Below, one piece after another: positions 25,475 to 33,781 of a DNA stretch of 43,248 nucleotides (within the stretch, counting starts at the first letter, position 1; the number at the start of each line of letters is the position of its first letter). The stretch lies in assembly GCA_947628165.1 (NCBI GenBank), contig CANQYV010000006.1:1-43248 (forward strand), written 5' to 3'. The position numbers and the translations under genes were made by a program. The notes below the pieces were generated by a model. That model saw only the letters and a program-made list of their open reading frames with translations. It was not told the origin of the DNA and did no database searches. Origin of the DNA: an uncultured Clostridia bacterium. Its GTDB lineage: Bacteria > Bacillota > Clostridia > Oscillospirales > CAG-272.

Positions 25475-26653
25475 TTGGAAAACCGATTCGTATACGCAGA
25501 CAACGCGGCGACGACTCCGGTCGCGCCCGAGGTCGTCGCGGCAATGACGCCTTATCTCACGGAATATTGGGGCAACCCGTCGAGCATGTACTCAAAGGGG
25601 CGCGAGGCGCGCCGCGGGCTTGACGAAGCGCGCGAGAAGGTGGCAAACCTGCTCGGCGCACAGCCGAACGAGATATATTTCACCTCGGGCGGCACCGAGG
25701 CCGACAACTGGGCGGTCAAAGGCGGCGCGCGCTACATGCGCAAAAAGCAGGGACGCACCCACGTCATCACCTCGACGATAGAGCACCCCGCTGTGCTCCG
25801 CTCCTGCGAGGCGCTCGAGCGCGAGGGCTTCCGCGTCAGCTACGTCGCCGTCGACAAAAACGGCATACTCGACATGGAAAAATTCAAGGCCGAGCTCGAC
25901 GACGACACCGCGGTCGTCGCCGTCATGTTCGCCAACAACGAGATAGGCACGCTCCAGCCGATAGAGGAGCTGACGAAGCTCGCCCACGAGAAGGGCGCGC
26001 TCATGTTCACGGACGCCGTTCAGGCGATTGGCTCCGTCCCCGTCAACGTCCGTGAGCTCGGCGTCGACATGCTATCCCTCTCCGGGCACAAATTCAACGC
26101 CCCCAAGGGGACGGGCGCGCTCTATATGCGGCGCGGTCTCAAGATAGATAAGTATATAGACGGCGGCGGTCAGGAGCGCATGATGCGCTCGGGCACCGAG
26201 AACGTCGCCGGCATCGTAGGTCTTGCAACGGCGCTCGAGCTCGCCGTCTCCCGCCTGCCCGACACGGAGCGCATCCGCAAAATGCGCGACAGGCTCGCGG
26301 ACTATATTCTCAAAAATATCCCGCACACGATATATAACGGCGACCCCGTGCGCCGTCTGCCGGGAAATCTCAACATCAGCTTTGAGTATATCGAGGGCGA
26401 GAGCCTGCTTCTGCTCCTCGACATGGCGGGCATATGCATCTCGACAGGCTCCGCCTGCTCGTCGAACTCGCTCGAGCCGTCTCACGTCCTGCTCTCGATA
26501 GGGCTCCCCGCCGAAAAGGCGCACGGCTCGATGAGAGTTTCGCTCTCGCACCTAAACACGGACGAGGACGTCGATTATATCATAGAAAAGCTGCCCGGCA
26601 TCGTCGCGCGGCTCCGCGCGATGAGCCCCATCTACCCGGGCGAGGGCAAATAA
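25475..26653 (+). CDS. iscS: Cysteine desulfurase, IscS/NifS family
   Basis: The 392-residue PLP enzyme is full length. It shows YADNAATTPV at the N-terminus, TSGGTEADNWAV, the PLP lysine K206 in LSGHKFNAPKG, and the catalytic Cys C328 in STGSACSSNSLEPS. It removes sulfur from cysteine and passes it to scaffold proteins for Fe-S clusters and thio-cofactors. The start is taken as TTG 25475, because GGAGG (25461-25465) sits nine bases before it; an in-frame ATG at 25448 lacks a ribosome site and would place that site inside the gene. It is followed 41 bases later by the NifU scaffold gene. Confidence 0.93.
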   Translation: MENRFVYADNAATTPVAPEVVAAMTPYLTEYWGNPSSMYSKGREARRGLDEAREKVANLLGAQPNEIYFTSGGTEADNWAVKGGARYMRKKQGRTHVITSTIEHPAVLRSCEALEREGFRVSYVAVDKNGILDMEKFKAELDDDTAVVAVMFANNEIGTLQPIEELTKLAHEKGALMFTDAVQAIGSVPVNVRELGVDMLSLSGHKFNAPKGTGALYMRRGLKIDKYIDGGGQERMMRSGTENVAGIVGLATALELAVSRLPDTERIRKMRDRLADYILKNIPHTIYNGDPVRRLPGNLNISFEYIEGESLLLLLDMAGICISTGSACSSNSLEPSHVLLSIGLPAEKAHGSMRVSLSHLNTDEDVDYIIEKLPGIVARLRAMSPIYPGEGK

Positions 26654-26694
26654 ATATCCGAAGATCAAAGCAAGAAAGGCAGGTTTGTTTATAA

Positions 26695-27135
26695 ATGCAG
26701 TACAGCGAAAAGGTAATGGATCACTTCGCCCATCCGAGGAACGTGGGCGAGATAGAGAACGCGGACGGCGTCGGCACGGTTGGCAACGCCACCTGCGGCG
26801 ACATCATGCAGATGTTTCTCAAAATAGAAAACGACGTCATCGTTGACGCCAAGTTCAAGACGTTCGGCTGCGGCGCCGCCATTGCGACGTCGTCGATGGC
26901 GACCGAGCTCATCAAGGGGCACACGGTCAAGGAGGCGCTCGAGCTGACGAACAAGGCAGTCGTCGAGGCGCTCGGCGGGCTGCCCGCGATAAAGATACAC
27001 TGCTCCGTCCTCGCCGAGGAAGCCGTCAGGGCCGCTCTCGCCGATTACTATAAGAAGATCGGACGCGAGATAGATTTCGAGGTCCCCGAGGCAGAGGAAA
27101 CCGTCTGCCACGTCCACGAAATACCGGAAGAATAA
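26695..27135 (+). CDS. nifU: Fe-S cluster assembly scaffold, IscU/NifU family
   Basis: The 146-residue protein has the three conserved cluster-binding cysteines: C34 (GNATCGD), C59 (TFGCGAA) and C103 (KIHCSVL). The N-terminus YSEKVMDHFAHPRNVGEI matches NifU/IscU scaffolds. It builds a transient [2Fe-2S] or [4Fe-4S] cluster from iron and IscS-delivered sulfur. It is the second gene of an iscS-nifU operon, with a terminator hairpin after the stop. An acidic tail ends with two histidines and a cysteine (ETVCHVHEIPEE), a short extra beyond the core. Confidence 0.93.
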   Translation: MQYSEKVMDHFAHPRNVGEIENADGVGTVGNATCGDIMQMFLKIENDVIVDAKFKTFGCGAAIATSSMATELIKGHTVKEALELTNKAVVEALGGLPAIKIHCSVLAEEAVRAALADYYKKIGREIDFEVPEAEETVCHVHEIPEE

Positions 27136-27170
27136 GCACGGTACCTTTTACTTTCCATACAAAAGCATTT

Positions 27171-27203
27171 ACGGTGCAGCCTCTGAAAATGAGGCTGCAC
27201 CGT
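27171..27203. terminator. Hairpin after nifU
   Basis: Perfect 13-bp stem ACGGTGCAGCCTC / GAGGCTGCACCGT with a 7-base loop, between the converging nifU and a minus-strand gene. The U-run is weak (ATTCATT). Confidence 0.65.
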
Positions 27204-27248
27204 ATTCATTACGGATATATGCGCGAAAGCCGAATCGTCTTTGAGTTT

Positions 27249-27779
27249 CTATACGATCCGGAACGCGAAATAAAATCCTTTATCATGCCCTGACGAGACG
27301 TACTGCGTTTTGTAGCTTTCATCCAACTTCTCAAGTTCGCTTTCGTCATATACGATTATGTATTCGTATTGACCAACGCACCGTCCCCAACCGTTATACA
27401 AAAAGACCTTGTTGCCACCGAGCGAAGAGTTTTCCGAATCGGTAGAATAATCCACAACTGAACAAAATCCGGAGCAGAAATATTTCTTGTCTTTTGTCTG
27501 CATACTTACAAAAACATAGCTTTCCTCTCCGTTATCCTCTCCCGCGCCGATGAACATCCCGTTATGATCGTCTATTTGGATAAAATCCACGTCTTCGGAT
27601 ATTTTAAGAGGCTGCGATTCAAAGTGTTCGTATGCTTCTTGTGGCGTCTCATAATATTTCGTTGTAAATGAAAAAACTCCGGATATTCCGATATTTATCC
27701 CGTTAATAAATAACATGAGTCCTGCCAAAAAAACAACTGCTGCTATTATAACAATGATCGGTGCCTTGCTTTTTTTCAT
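27249..27779 (-). CDS. Hypothetical single-pass membrane protein
   Basis: The 176-residue protein is not recognised. An N-terminal transmembrane helix (about 7-30) is followed by an outward domain with TTKYYETPQEAYEHFESQ, three cysteines and an aromatic C-terminus (KGFYFAFRIV). Codon use is clearly AT-richer than the thi operon, suggesting recent transfer or weak selection. ATG 27779 follows AAGGAG. It lies 61 bases after thiN on the same strand with no clear promoter or terminator between, so it may be read through from the thiamine operon. No function is claimed. Confidence 0.75.
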   Translation of the reverse strand: MKKSKAPIIVIIAAVVFLAGLMLFINGINIGISGVFSFTTKYYETPQEAYEHFESQPLKISEDVDFIQIDDHNGMFIGAGEDNGEESYVFVSMQTKDKKYFCSGFCSVVDYSTDSENSSLGGNKVFLYNGWGRCVGQYEYIIVYDESELEKLDESYKTQYVSSGHDKGFYFAFRIV

Positions 27780-27840
27780 ATTCCGAAATCTCCTTTTGTT
27801 TTTCAGTCGGTGCCGCCGTGGGGCGCGCCGCCTTAATTCT

Positions 27841-28476
27841 TCATTCGCTCCGCACGCGGCAGAGCAGGAGGCGGCCCTTTTTTACCGTGATCTCCGCCGT
27901 TTTTCCGGGCAGAATTTCGTTGCTTATGCCGTACTGATACTCGAACTTTATCTCCGCATCCGAGAGCGGGTATTTCGCCCCCCTTATCGTGACGCCCGCG
28001 GCGTCGCCTCCCATCGCGAGCAGCGAAAACCAGCGATACCCTTCCCCGACTTTTGCCGGCGCGTCGGGCGTTACAGCCTCGTATTCTGAGGTCTCGTCCG
28101 CTATCATTCCCCTCATCCCGCGCTCTGCGAGCCAAAAAAGGATTGATATATTGCCGAGCGTGTGGTCGAGCCTGCCGCCCGAGGCTCCGAGCAGGAGAAA
28201 ATCGCAAAATCCGCGCCTCACTGCCTCGCGCACCGCGTAAACCGTGTCGGTGTCGTCCTTTTCGCACGGCAGAGATATCGTCTCAATGTCGGTCACGGGT
28301 CTTTCGTGCGAGTCGAAATCGCCGACGATTAGAGATGGCATGACGCCGAGCCTTTCCGAAAGATACAGCCCTCCGTCGCAGGCAATGATGAAGTCGTCCT
28401 CCCTCAGATAATCCCGCAGCGCGCCGACGGATGAGGTGTCCGTCGGCGCGCCGCCGATTATGACGCAGCGGCTCAT
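27841..28476 (-). CDS. thiN: Thiamine pyrophosphokinase (thiamine diphosphokinase)
   Basis: The 211-residue enzyme shows [34 protein letters not shown] and [16 protein letters not shown], the standard TPK catalytic motifs. It converts thiamine plus ATP to thiamine diphosphate plus AMP. It is translationally coupled to thiC (ATGA overlap) as the last clear gene of the thiamine operon. Its use, rather than ThiL, means ThiE's product must first be dephosphorylated. Confidence 0.93.
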   Translation of the reverse strand: MSRCVIIGGAPTDTSSVGALRDYLREDDFIIACDGGLYLSERLGVMPSLIVGDFDSHERPVTDIETISLPCEKDDTDTVYAVREAVRRGFCDFLLLGASGGRLDHTLGNISILFWLAERGMRGMIADETSEYEAVTPDAPAKVGEGYRWFSLLAMGGDAAGVTIRGAKYPLSDAEIKFEYQYGISNEILPGKTAEITVKKGRLLLCRVRSE

Positions 28477-29783
28477 AATATGTCTATATACTCGCCCGCG
28501 AGCGCCTTATTCATGCTCCTGACGGCGCAGAACTTGCCGCACATCGAGCATGTGTCCTCGTGCTCGGGATGCCTGTCGTCTCTTATCTTCTTTGCCGTCT
28601 CGGGGTCGAGCGCGCAGTCCCACTGCGCGTCCCAATCGAGCTTCTGCCTCGCGTCCGCCATTTTGTCGTCGATGTCGCGGGCGTGCGGGATGTGCTTTGC
28701 GATATCCGCGGCGTGCGCCGCGATCTTCGAGGCGATGATTCCCGCCTTGACGTCGTCCACGTTCGGCAGCGCAAGATGCTCCGCCGGGGTGACGTAGCAG
28801 AGGAACGCGGCCCCGCTCGCGGCGGCGACGGCGCCGCCTATCGCGGAGGTGATATGGTCGTATCCCGGCGCGATGTCTGTCACGAGCGGTCCCAGAACAT
28901 AGAACGGCGCGCCCATGCATATCGTCGACTGCAATTTCATGTTCGCCTCTATCTGATCGAGAGGCATATGCCCGGGCCCCTCTATCATGACCTGAACGTC
29001 CTTCTCCCACGCGCGCTTCGTCAGCTCGCCGAGCCTTACGAGCTCCTCTATCTGACAGACGTCGCTCGCGTCCGCAAGACAGCCGGGGCGGCATGCGTCG
29101 CCGAGCGATATCGTCACGTCGTACTCGCGGCAGATGTCGAGTATCTCGTCGAAATATTCGTAGAACGGGTTCTCCTCCCCCGTCATCGTCATCCACGCGA
29201 AGACGAGCGAGCCTCCGCGCGACACGATGTTCATCTTCCTCTTGTGCTTCTTTATCTGCTCTATCGTCTTTCTCGTTATTCCGCAGTGGAGCGTCACAAA
29301 GTCGACGCCGTCCTCGGCGTGGAGTCTCACGACGTCGATAAAGTCCTTCGCCGTCAGCGTCGCCAGGTCCCGCTGATAATGTATAACGCTGTCGTAAACG
29401 GGCACCGTCCCTATCATCGCCGGGCATTCGGACGTGAGCTTTCTTCTGAACGGCTGCGTGTTTCCGTGAGAGGAGAGGTCCATTATCGCGTCCGCCCCCA
29501 TCTCGACCGCCGCCATGACCTTCTGCATCTCGACGTCGTAGTCCTTGCAGTCGCGGGAGACGCCGAGGTTGACGTTTATCTTCGTCCTCAGCATGGAGCC
29601 GACGCCCGAGGGCTCGATGCATGTGTGCTTTTTGTTCGCGCAGATCGCGACCTGACCGCGCGCGACGAGGTCCCTTATCTCCTCCTCGGTCCTGTATTCC
29701 TTCTTCGCCACCGCCGCCATCTCGGGCGTCACGATACCGCGCCTCGCGGCGTCCATCTGTGTCGTGTAATTTCTCTCTGCCAT
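28473..29783 (-). CDS. thiC: Phosphomethylpyrimidine synthase
   Basis: This radical SAM enzyme of 436 residues lacks the N-terminal extension of enterobacterial ThiC and is of the shorter bacterial type. Motifs include [60 protein letters not shown], and the C-terminal cluster-binding [11 protein letters not shown]. It turns aminoimidazole ribotide into HMP-phosphate. ATG 29783 follows AAGGGGGAT. It lies 19 bases after thiD and overlaps thiN. Confidence 0.96.
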   Translation of the reverse strand: MAERNYTTQMDAARRGIVTPEMAAVAKKEYRTEEEIRDLVARGQVAICANKKHTCIEPSGVGSMLRTKINVNLGVSRDCKDYDVEMQKVMAAVEMGADAIMDLSSHGNTQPFRRKLTSECPAMIGTVPVYDSVIHYQRDLATLTAKDFIDVVRLHAEDGVDFVTLHCGITRKTIEQIKKHKRKMNIVSRGGSLVFAWMTMTGEENPFYEYFDEILDICREYDVTISLGDACRPGCLADASDVCQIEELVRLGELTKRAWEKDVQVMIEGPGHMPLDQIEANMKLQSTICMGAPFYVLGPLVTDIAPGYDHITSAIGGAVAAASGAAFLCYVTPAEHLALPNVDDVKAGIIASKIAAHAADIAKHIPHARDIDDKMADARQKLDWDAQWDCALDPETAKKIRDDRHPEHEDTCSMCGKFCAVRSMNKALAGEYIDIL

Positions 29784-29802
29784 GTTTTATATCCCCCTTT
29801 AT

Positions 29803-30636
29803 TCATTCAGCCGAAGACAAAAACCGGCTGTCAATGTCAAATCCGTGGTCGAGCGGTCCGCTGCCCCGCCCGAGGTCCAGCATCGAGGACAGAGCCCCCG
29901 TGACGTATTCCTTCGCGCGCCTGACAGAGCTCTTGAGGCTCATGCCTTTTGCGAGGTTCGACGCTATCGCGCTTGAGAGCGTGCAGCCCGTGCCGTGCGT
30001 GTTCGGGTTTTCGACGCGCGCCCCGCAAAACCATGTGTAAACGCCGCCGTCATATAAAAGGTCGTCGGCGTCCTTTATGCCGTGTCCGCCCTTGCAAAGG
30101 ACGGCGGCGCCGCACACCTCGCTTATCTTCAGTGCCGCCGCCTCCATTTCGTGCGGCGACGATATCGTCATCCCCGACAGTATCTCAGCCTCGGGAATGT
30201 TGGGCGTTATTATGTCCGCGAGAGGGAAAAGCCGCCTCTCGAGCGTCTTTACCGCGTCCTCCTCTATGAGGCGGGAGCCGCTCGTCGACACCATCACCGG
30301 GTCGACGACGATTTTTTCCGCCCCGTAATATTCGAGCGCGTCGGCGATCGCTTCTATCAAAGACGCGTCTGAAACCATGCCTATCTTTACGGCGTCGGGG
30401 CGGATGTCGGTGAATACGGCGTCGAGCTGCTGCCGCAGAAATTCCGGGGTGACGCTGTATATTCCCCTGACCCCCATGGTGTTCTGCGCCGTCAGCGCCG
30501 TGACGGCGCTCATCGCGTAAACGCCGTTCGCCTGCATCGTCTTGATGTCCGCCTGTATGCCCGCGCCGCCCGAACTGTCGCTGCCCGCTATCGTAAGCGC
30601 CGTTAGTGCCGTTCTCATCTGCTTCATTTTCCTCAC
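29803..30636 (-). CDS. thiD: HMP / HMP-phosphate kinase
   Basis: This 277-residue ribokinase-fold enzyme has LTIAGSDSSGGAGIQADIKT near the N-terminus, PDAVKIGMVSD, and the catalytic NTHGTGCTLSSAIASNLAKG. It phosphorylates HMP and HMP-P to HMP-PP for ThiE. The start is uncertain: GTG 30636 overlaps the HAD stop (GTGA), while ATG 30627 or 30618 would also give a full kinase. GAGGA lies just upstream of ATG 30627. It is coupled to the preceding HAD gene and followed by thiC. Confidence 0.93.
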   Translation of the reverse strand: MRKMKQMRTALTALTIAGSDSSGGAGIQADIKTMQANGVYAMSAVTALTAQNTMGVRGIYSVTPEFLRQQLDAVFTDIRPDAVKIGMVSDASLIEAIADALEYYGAEKIVVDPVMVSTSGSRLIEEDAVKTLERRLFPLADIITPNIPEAEILSGMTISSPHEMEAAALKISEVCGAAVLCKGGHGIKDADDLLYDGGVYTWFCGARVENPNTHGTGCTLSSAIASNLAKGMSLKSSVRRAKEYVTGALSSMLDLGRGSGPLDHGFDIDSRFLSSAE

Positions 30637-31295
30637 TTTATTTCGTCCGCAATTTTTATCGCGTCACCGGGGGCGTATAAGAACCCGTCGGCGAGCGAAA
30701 TTATCTCCGTGCGCTCCTTTTCCTGGTCGTCGTCGGCAACGCCGATAACGTGAAAGCCCGCGCTCTTGGCAGTCTTTATCGCGTAGAGCGAGTCTTCAAA
30801 CACGCATATCTCACAGGGACGCGCACCGAGCGCCTCCGCGACGCGCATAAACGTCCCCGGCTCCCGCTTTGTCGTCCCGAGCTCCGAGCAGAAATACAGA
30901 AGCCCGGGCTCGAAGTATTTCAGTATGCCGAGCCTCTCAAGCGTCGCCTCGTGCGTCTCGCGCTCGCCGGATGTCAGGACCGCCATTCTGACGCCGTTTT
31001 CGTGAAGATGGGAAAGAAGCTCCCGCGCGCCGGGCTTCACGTCCGCCTCGCAGCGGTAAAACTCCCTTATTTCCGAAAGCACCGCCTCCTCCATATCCTC
31101 AACTGAATCGGGGAGCGAGTACGTCTCCTTTATGTGGCGGCACCCCTCGGAAAGCGTCATCGTAAAGACCTCGTCGACGAGCGACTGCGGCGCCGTTATC
31201 CCCCGCTTTAAAAGGACCCTTTTGCTGACGTCGTGCCATATCCTCATCGTGTCAAGCAGCGTGCCGTCTATGTCGAATATCGCCGCCTTTATCAT
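30633..31295 (-). CDS. HAD superfamily phosphatase embedded in the thiamine operon
   Basis: The 220 residues show HAD motif I IFDIDGTLLDT (DxDGT), motif II MAVLTSG, motif III near KREPGTF and motif IV FEDSLYAI, with a helical cap between residues 15 and 85. Such proteins dephosphorylate small metabolites. It overlaps thiE by ATGA and thiD by GTGA, so it is a fixed part of the operon. The operon has ThiE and ThiN but no ThiL, so thiamine phosphate must lose its phosphate. This HAD protein is the natural candidate (inference). Confidence 0.88.
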   Translation of the reverse strand: MIKAAIFDIDGTLLDTMRIWHDVSKRVLLKRGITAPQSLVDEVFTMTLSEGCRHIKETYSLPDSVEDMEEAVLSEIREFYRCEADVKPGARELLSHLHENGVRMAVLTSGERETHEATLERLGILKYFEPGLLYFCSELGTTKREPGTFMRVAEALGARPCEICVFEDSLYAIKTAKSAGFHVIGVADDDQEKERTEIISLADGFLYAPGDAIKIADEIK

Positions 31296-31930
31296 TTCAA
31301 CACCGCCTCCGCTTTTGTCAAAAGCCGCCTTGCGGCAGCCTCCGCGTCGTCCGCCGCGAATATCGCCGAGACAACGGCGACGCCCGCGATGCCCGTGCCC
31401 GACAACTCATCGATATTGTTCTCCGTGATGCCGCCTATCGCGACCGCCGGTATTCTCACCGCGCCCGTTATCGCCGAAAGCTCGGTCTTTGTGAGCCGCC
31501 GCGTGTCTGTTTTTGTCGAGGTCGGAAAAACCGCGCCGACGCCGATGTAATCGGCGCCCGCCCTCTCGGCGGCGACAGCCTCGCCGACCGTGCGCGCCGT
31601 GACGCCTATGATAAAGTCTTCCCCCGCGAGCTTTCTAATCTCAGCCGGGTCGCCGTCGCTCTGCCCGACATGGACGCCGTCGGCTCCCGACGCTATCGCG
31701 ACGCGGACGCTGTCGTTTATTATCACCGGCGTGCCGAGGCTGTGGCAGAGCTTCACGAGCTCATTTGCCTCGGCGAGAAAATCTTCCTCTCCCATGCTTT
31801 TCTCGCGGAGCTGCACCATCGTCACCCCGCCTCTTATCGCCGCCTCTGTTTCATGCGCGAGCGTGCGCCCACCGAGCCGCGCGCGGTCCGTCACCGCGTA
31901 GAGCAGAAGATGTTTTCTTTCAAATTTCAT
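31292..31930 (-). CDS. thiE: Thiamine-phosphate synthase
   Basis: This 212-residue TIM-barrel enzyme shows YAVTDR, MVQLREKS, IINDSVRVAIASGADGVHVGQ, GVTARTVGEA, GADYIGVGAVFPTSTKTD and AIGGITENNI. It joins HMP-PP and thiazole phosphate into thiamine phosphate. ATG 31930 is preferred: AAGGTG sits eight bases upstream, while the GTG at 31939 lies on that site. It overlaps the 3' end of thiM by 11 bases. Confidence 0.95.
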   Translation of the reverse strand: MKFERKHLLLYAVTDRARLGGRTLAHETEAAIRGGVTMVQLREKSMGEEDFLAEANELVKLCHSLGTPVIINDSVRVAIASGADGVHVGQSDGDPAEIRKLAGEDFIIGVTARTVGEAVAAERAGADYIGVGAVFPTSTKTDTRRLTKTELSAITGAVRIPAVAIGGITENNIDELSGTGIAGVAVVSAIFAADDAEAAARRLLTKAEAVLK

Positions 31931-32726
31931 ATCTCGCACCTTTTTCGAGCACCTCGCCCGTCATGCCGTATATCACATCGATTATGCGGGCGCGGTATGT
32001 CCCGCTCCCCTCTCCCTTTCGGAGCATTTCGTGCGCAAGCTCGCCCGCGAGTCCCATCTCCGCCGCCGCCGTCGCCGCCGCTGAGAGAAAATCATTTCCG
32101 CAGACTGCCGCAAACGCGGCGGTAAGCACCGAAAGCTGGCAGCCCGTTCCCGTGACCGCGCTCATCATAGGATGCCCGTTGTGTATCATATATACGCGCG
32201 CGCCGTCCGTCACGATGTCCGTCACGCCGGAGGCGGAAACGACGGCATGTGTCTTTTCGGCGAGCTTTTTTGCGATTTCTTTCACATCCGCGGCGTCGCC
32301 CTCGCCCGCGGCGGCGTCAACGCCGCCCGTCGCGCCCGCAATGCCGTAAAGCGCCCGAATTTCTGACGCGTTTCCCCTTATGACGGAAAATCTCACGCAG
32401 TCTAATAGCTCTCTCGCCATCCCCGTCCTGTGCCTCGACGAGCCCGCGCCTACGGGGTCGAGTATGACGGGGATACCGCGCGCGTTTGCCGCGCGCCCCG
32501 CCCTCTTCATCGTCTCGAATTTTCTTTCATTCGGCGTGCCGAGGTTGAGGCAGACGGCGGACGCGAACGATACGACGTCCTCGGCCTCGTCCGGCTCGTC
32601 GGACATTATGGGAGACGCGCCGCACGCGAGCAGTATGTTGGCGCAGTCGTTTGAAGTGACGTAGTTCGAGATGCAGTGTACTATCGGTCTATGCTCCCGC
32701 ACTCGGGAGACCAAATCAAATTTCAT
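31920..32726 (-). CDS. thiM: Hydroxyethylthiazole kinase
   Basis: The 268 residues match ThiM: PIVHCISNYVTSNDCANILLACGASPIMS, NLGTPNERK, PVILDPVGAGSS, RGNASEI, VVSASGVTDIVTDG and AVTGTGCQLSVLTAAF. It phosphorylates salvaged thiazole alcohol (HET). No ThiG/ThiS/ThiH genes are seen, so thiazole is taken up rather than made here. No clear Shine-Dalgarno precedes ATG 32726. Instead an 11-bp hairpin ends 11 bases upstream. The gene follows thiW. Confidence 0.95.
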   Translation of the reverse strand: MKFDLVSRVREHRPIVHCISNYVTSNDCANILLACGASPIMSDEPDEAEDVVSFASAVCLNLGTPNERKFETMKRAGRAANARGIPVILDPVGAGSSRHRTGMARELLDCVRFSVIRGNASEIRALYGIAGATGGVDAAAGEGDAADVKEIAKKLAEKTHAVVSASGVTDIVTDGARVYMIHNGHPMMSAVTGTGCQLSVLTAAFAAVCGNDFLSAAATAAAEMGLAGELAHEMLRKGEGSGTYRARIIDVIYGMTGEVLEKGARYEI

Positions 32727-32737
32727 ATTTAATTAAG

Positions 32738-32768
32738 ATGGGGAAAGGTGCGCAAGCCCTTTCCCCAT
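32738..32768 (-). other. Hairpin between thiW and thiM
   Basis: ATGGGGAAAGG (32738-32748) and CCTTTCCCCAT (32758-32768) pair perfectly around a 9-base loop. It ends 11 bases before the thiM start. It could be a leaky terminator, an RNA processing site or a translational control element. Confidence 0.6.
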
Positions 32769-32786
32769 TCCTTTCTTTTATAAACC

Positions 32787-33341
32787 TCATTCGAGCGACT
32801 TTTTCACTTTCGCGAGCACGCCCGCGCGCTGGAGCGCCGCGATGATGACGCCCGAGATCGCGGAGCCGCCCGCGGTGGAGATGAGGAACGGGATTATGTA
32901 TGCGTAAAACGCCGTTTCGCCCGCACTCTTCCCCATGAGGAAAATCGCCACCGGATACGCGCACAGTCCGCCGAGGACAGCCGTGCCGAACACCTCGCCT
33001 GCGATCGCGAGGCACAGCGCAGGCCACGGCTTTTTCGTGACGCGGTAGAGAAGCCCCGACAGAAGTGCCCCTATCATTGAGCCGGGAAACGCCATCGGCG
33101 TTCCGAGCGCCAGCAGGTTGCGCAGAAGGCTTGCGATAAACGCGGAGGCAACGCCGTATCCGGGGCCGAGCAGCACGGCGCAGAACACGTTGACCATGTG
33201 CTGAACGGGAGAGCATTTGCTCGCCCCGACGGGGAACGAGAGCCAACTTAAAGCAACGGCGGCAGCCGTCAGAATCGCCGCTGTCGTGAGCTTTTTCACG
33301 TTGACAGAACGGGTTTTCTTTGTTTCTTCGTTTTTTGTCAT
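32787..33341 (-). CDS. thiW: ECF transporter S component, thiazole-specific ThiW
   Basis: The 184 residues form about five to six membrane helices with the ThiW signature FPVGASKCSPVQHMVNVF. S components bind a vitamin or precursor and use the shared EcfAA'T motor (not in this window). The next gene, thiM, phosphorylates the same hydroxyethylthiazole. ATG 33341 is chosen because AAAGGAGA precedes it by 10 bases; the frame is open for 240 bases further upstream, but that part is the riboswitch leader and not protein-like. First gene of the TPP-controlled operon. Confidence 0.92.
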   Translation of the reverse strand: MTKNEETKKTRSVNVKKLTTAAILTAAAVALSWLSFPVGASKCSPVQHMVNVFCAVLLGPGYGVASAFIASLLRNLLALGTPMAFPGSMIGALLSGLLYRVTKKPWPALCLAIAGEVFGTAVLGGLCAYPVAIFLMGKSAGETAFYAYIIPFLISTAGGSAISGVIIAALQRAGVLAKVKKSLE

Positions 33342-33558
33342 TTTGAGAATTTCTCCTTTGATCGTAAGGGAAACGGCACACACAGCGTCACTTTCCCCAT
33401 GTAATGAAAAAGTTCGGTCGAGGCTCCCTGGCCTCCTCTCACGCCGGAACACGGCTTCCCATCGCTGTAGTCTTCGGCGCAGGGCGCTCCCCCTCCGCCT
33501 GCCGTTTTCGGAAACAACGAGCGGCTCTCGCCTCCCGTCGTCCGCGCTCCCTCCTTTC
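33342..33558 (-). other. Unexplained 217-base leader between riboswitch terminator and thiW
   Basis: No second known riboswitch is recognised. It is GC-rich with an AAAGGAGG site right after the terminator (33552-33559) and a possible 20-codon reading frame (ATG at 33400, start MGKVTLCVPF) whose TGA overlaps the thiW ATG. That small frame has no clear ribosome site. Confidence 0.4.
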
Positions 33559-33604
33559 AAAGAAAAAAATAAACGGGGCAAATGTCCCCGACCGGACGCC
33601 CCGT
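33559..33604 (-). terminator. Expression-platform terminator of the TPP riboswitch
   Basis: On the minus strand, ACGGGGC (33598-33604) pairs with GCCCCGT (33573-33579), with an inner GTCC/GGAC region, and is followed by TTATTTTTTT. It lies just after the TPP aptamer, so TPP binding should stop transcription. Confidence 0.85.
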
Positions 33605-33620
33605 CAACAAAGAAGAAAAA

Positions 33621-33710
33621 CTCCCTACGTTGGCATTGCCCAAATCAGGTTCACGGGTCCGGCAGAGCTGTATCCGCCGTCTCAGCCGCCTTGCGGCAGC
33701 GCCCCTGTTT
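33621..33710 (-). ncRNA. TPP (THI-box) riboswitch
   Basis: On the minus strand the conserved blocks appear in order: CAGGGGCGCTGCC, GGCTGAGACGG, GGACCC, GTGAACCTGAT, and GCCAACGTAGGGAG. These are the pyrimidine- and pyrophosphate-sensing parts of the TPP aptamer. It begins a few bases after the promoter and controls thiW-thiM-thiE-HAD-thiD-thiC-thiN. Confidence 0.96.
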
Positions 33711-33718
33711 TCGCTATG

Positions 33719-33747
33719 ATTATATCACCGCCTGTGCATCATGTCAA
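33719..33747 (-). promoter_or_regulatory. Promoter of the thiamine operon
   Basis: Perfect consensus on the minus strand: TTGACA (33742-33747), 17-base spacer and TATAAT (33719-33724). Confidence 0.88.
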
Positions 33748-33781
33748 GGGTTTTCCGGGGGGAAGACTTTGAAGAAAGTAA

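Noticed and set aside
28560-29903. 447-codon plus-strand frame
   Set aside because: Antisense of thiC, which is unmistakable; Arg/His-rich shadow.
33343-33581. 80 extra N-terminal codons for thiW
   Set aside because: They fall in the riboswitch terminator and leader, and ATG 33341 has a strong ribosome site.
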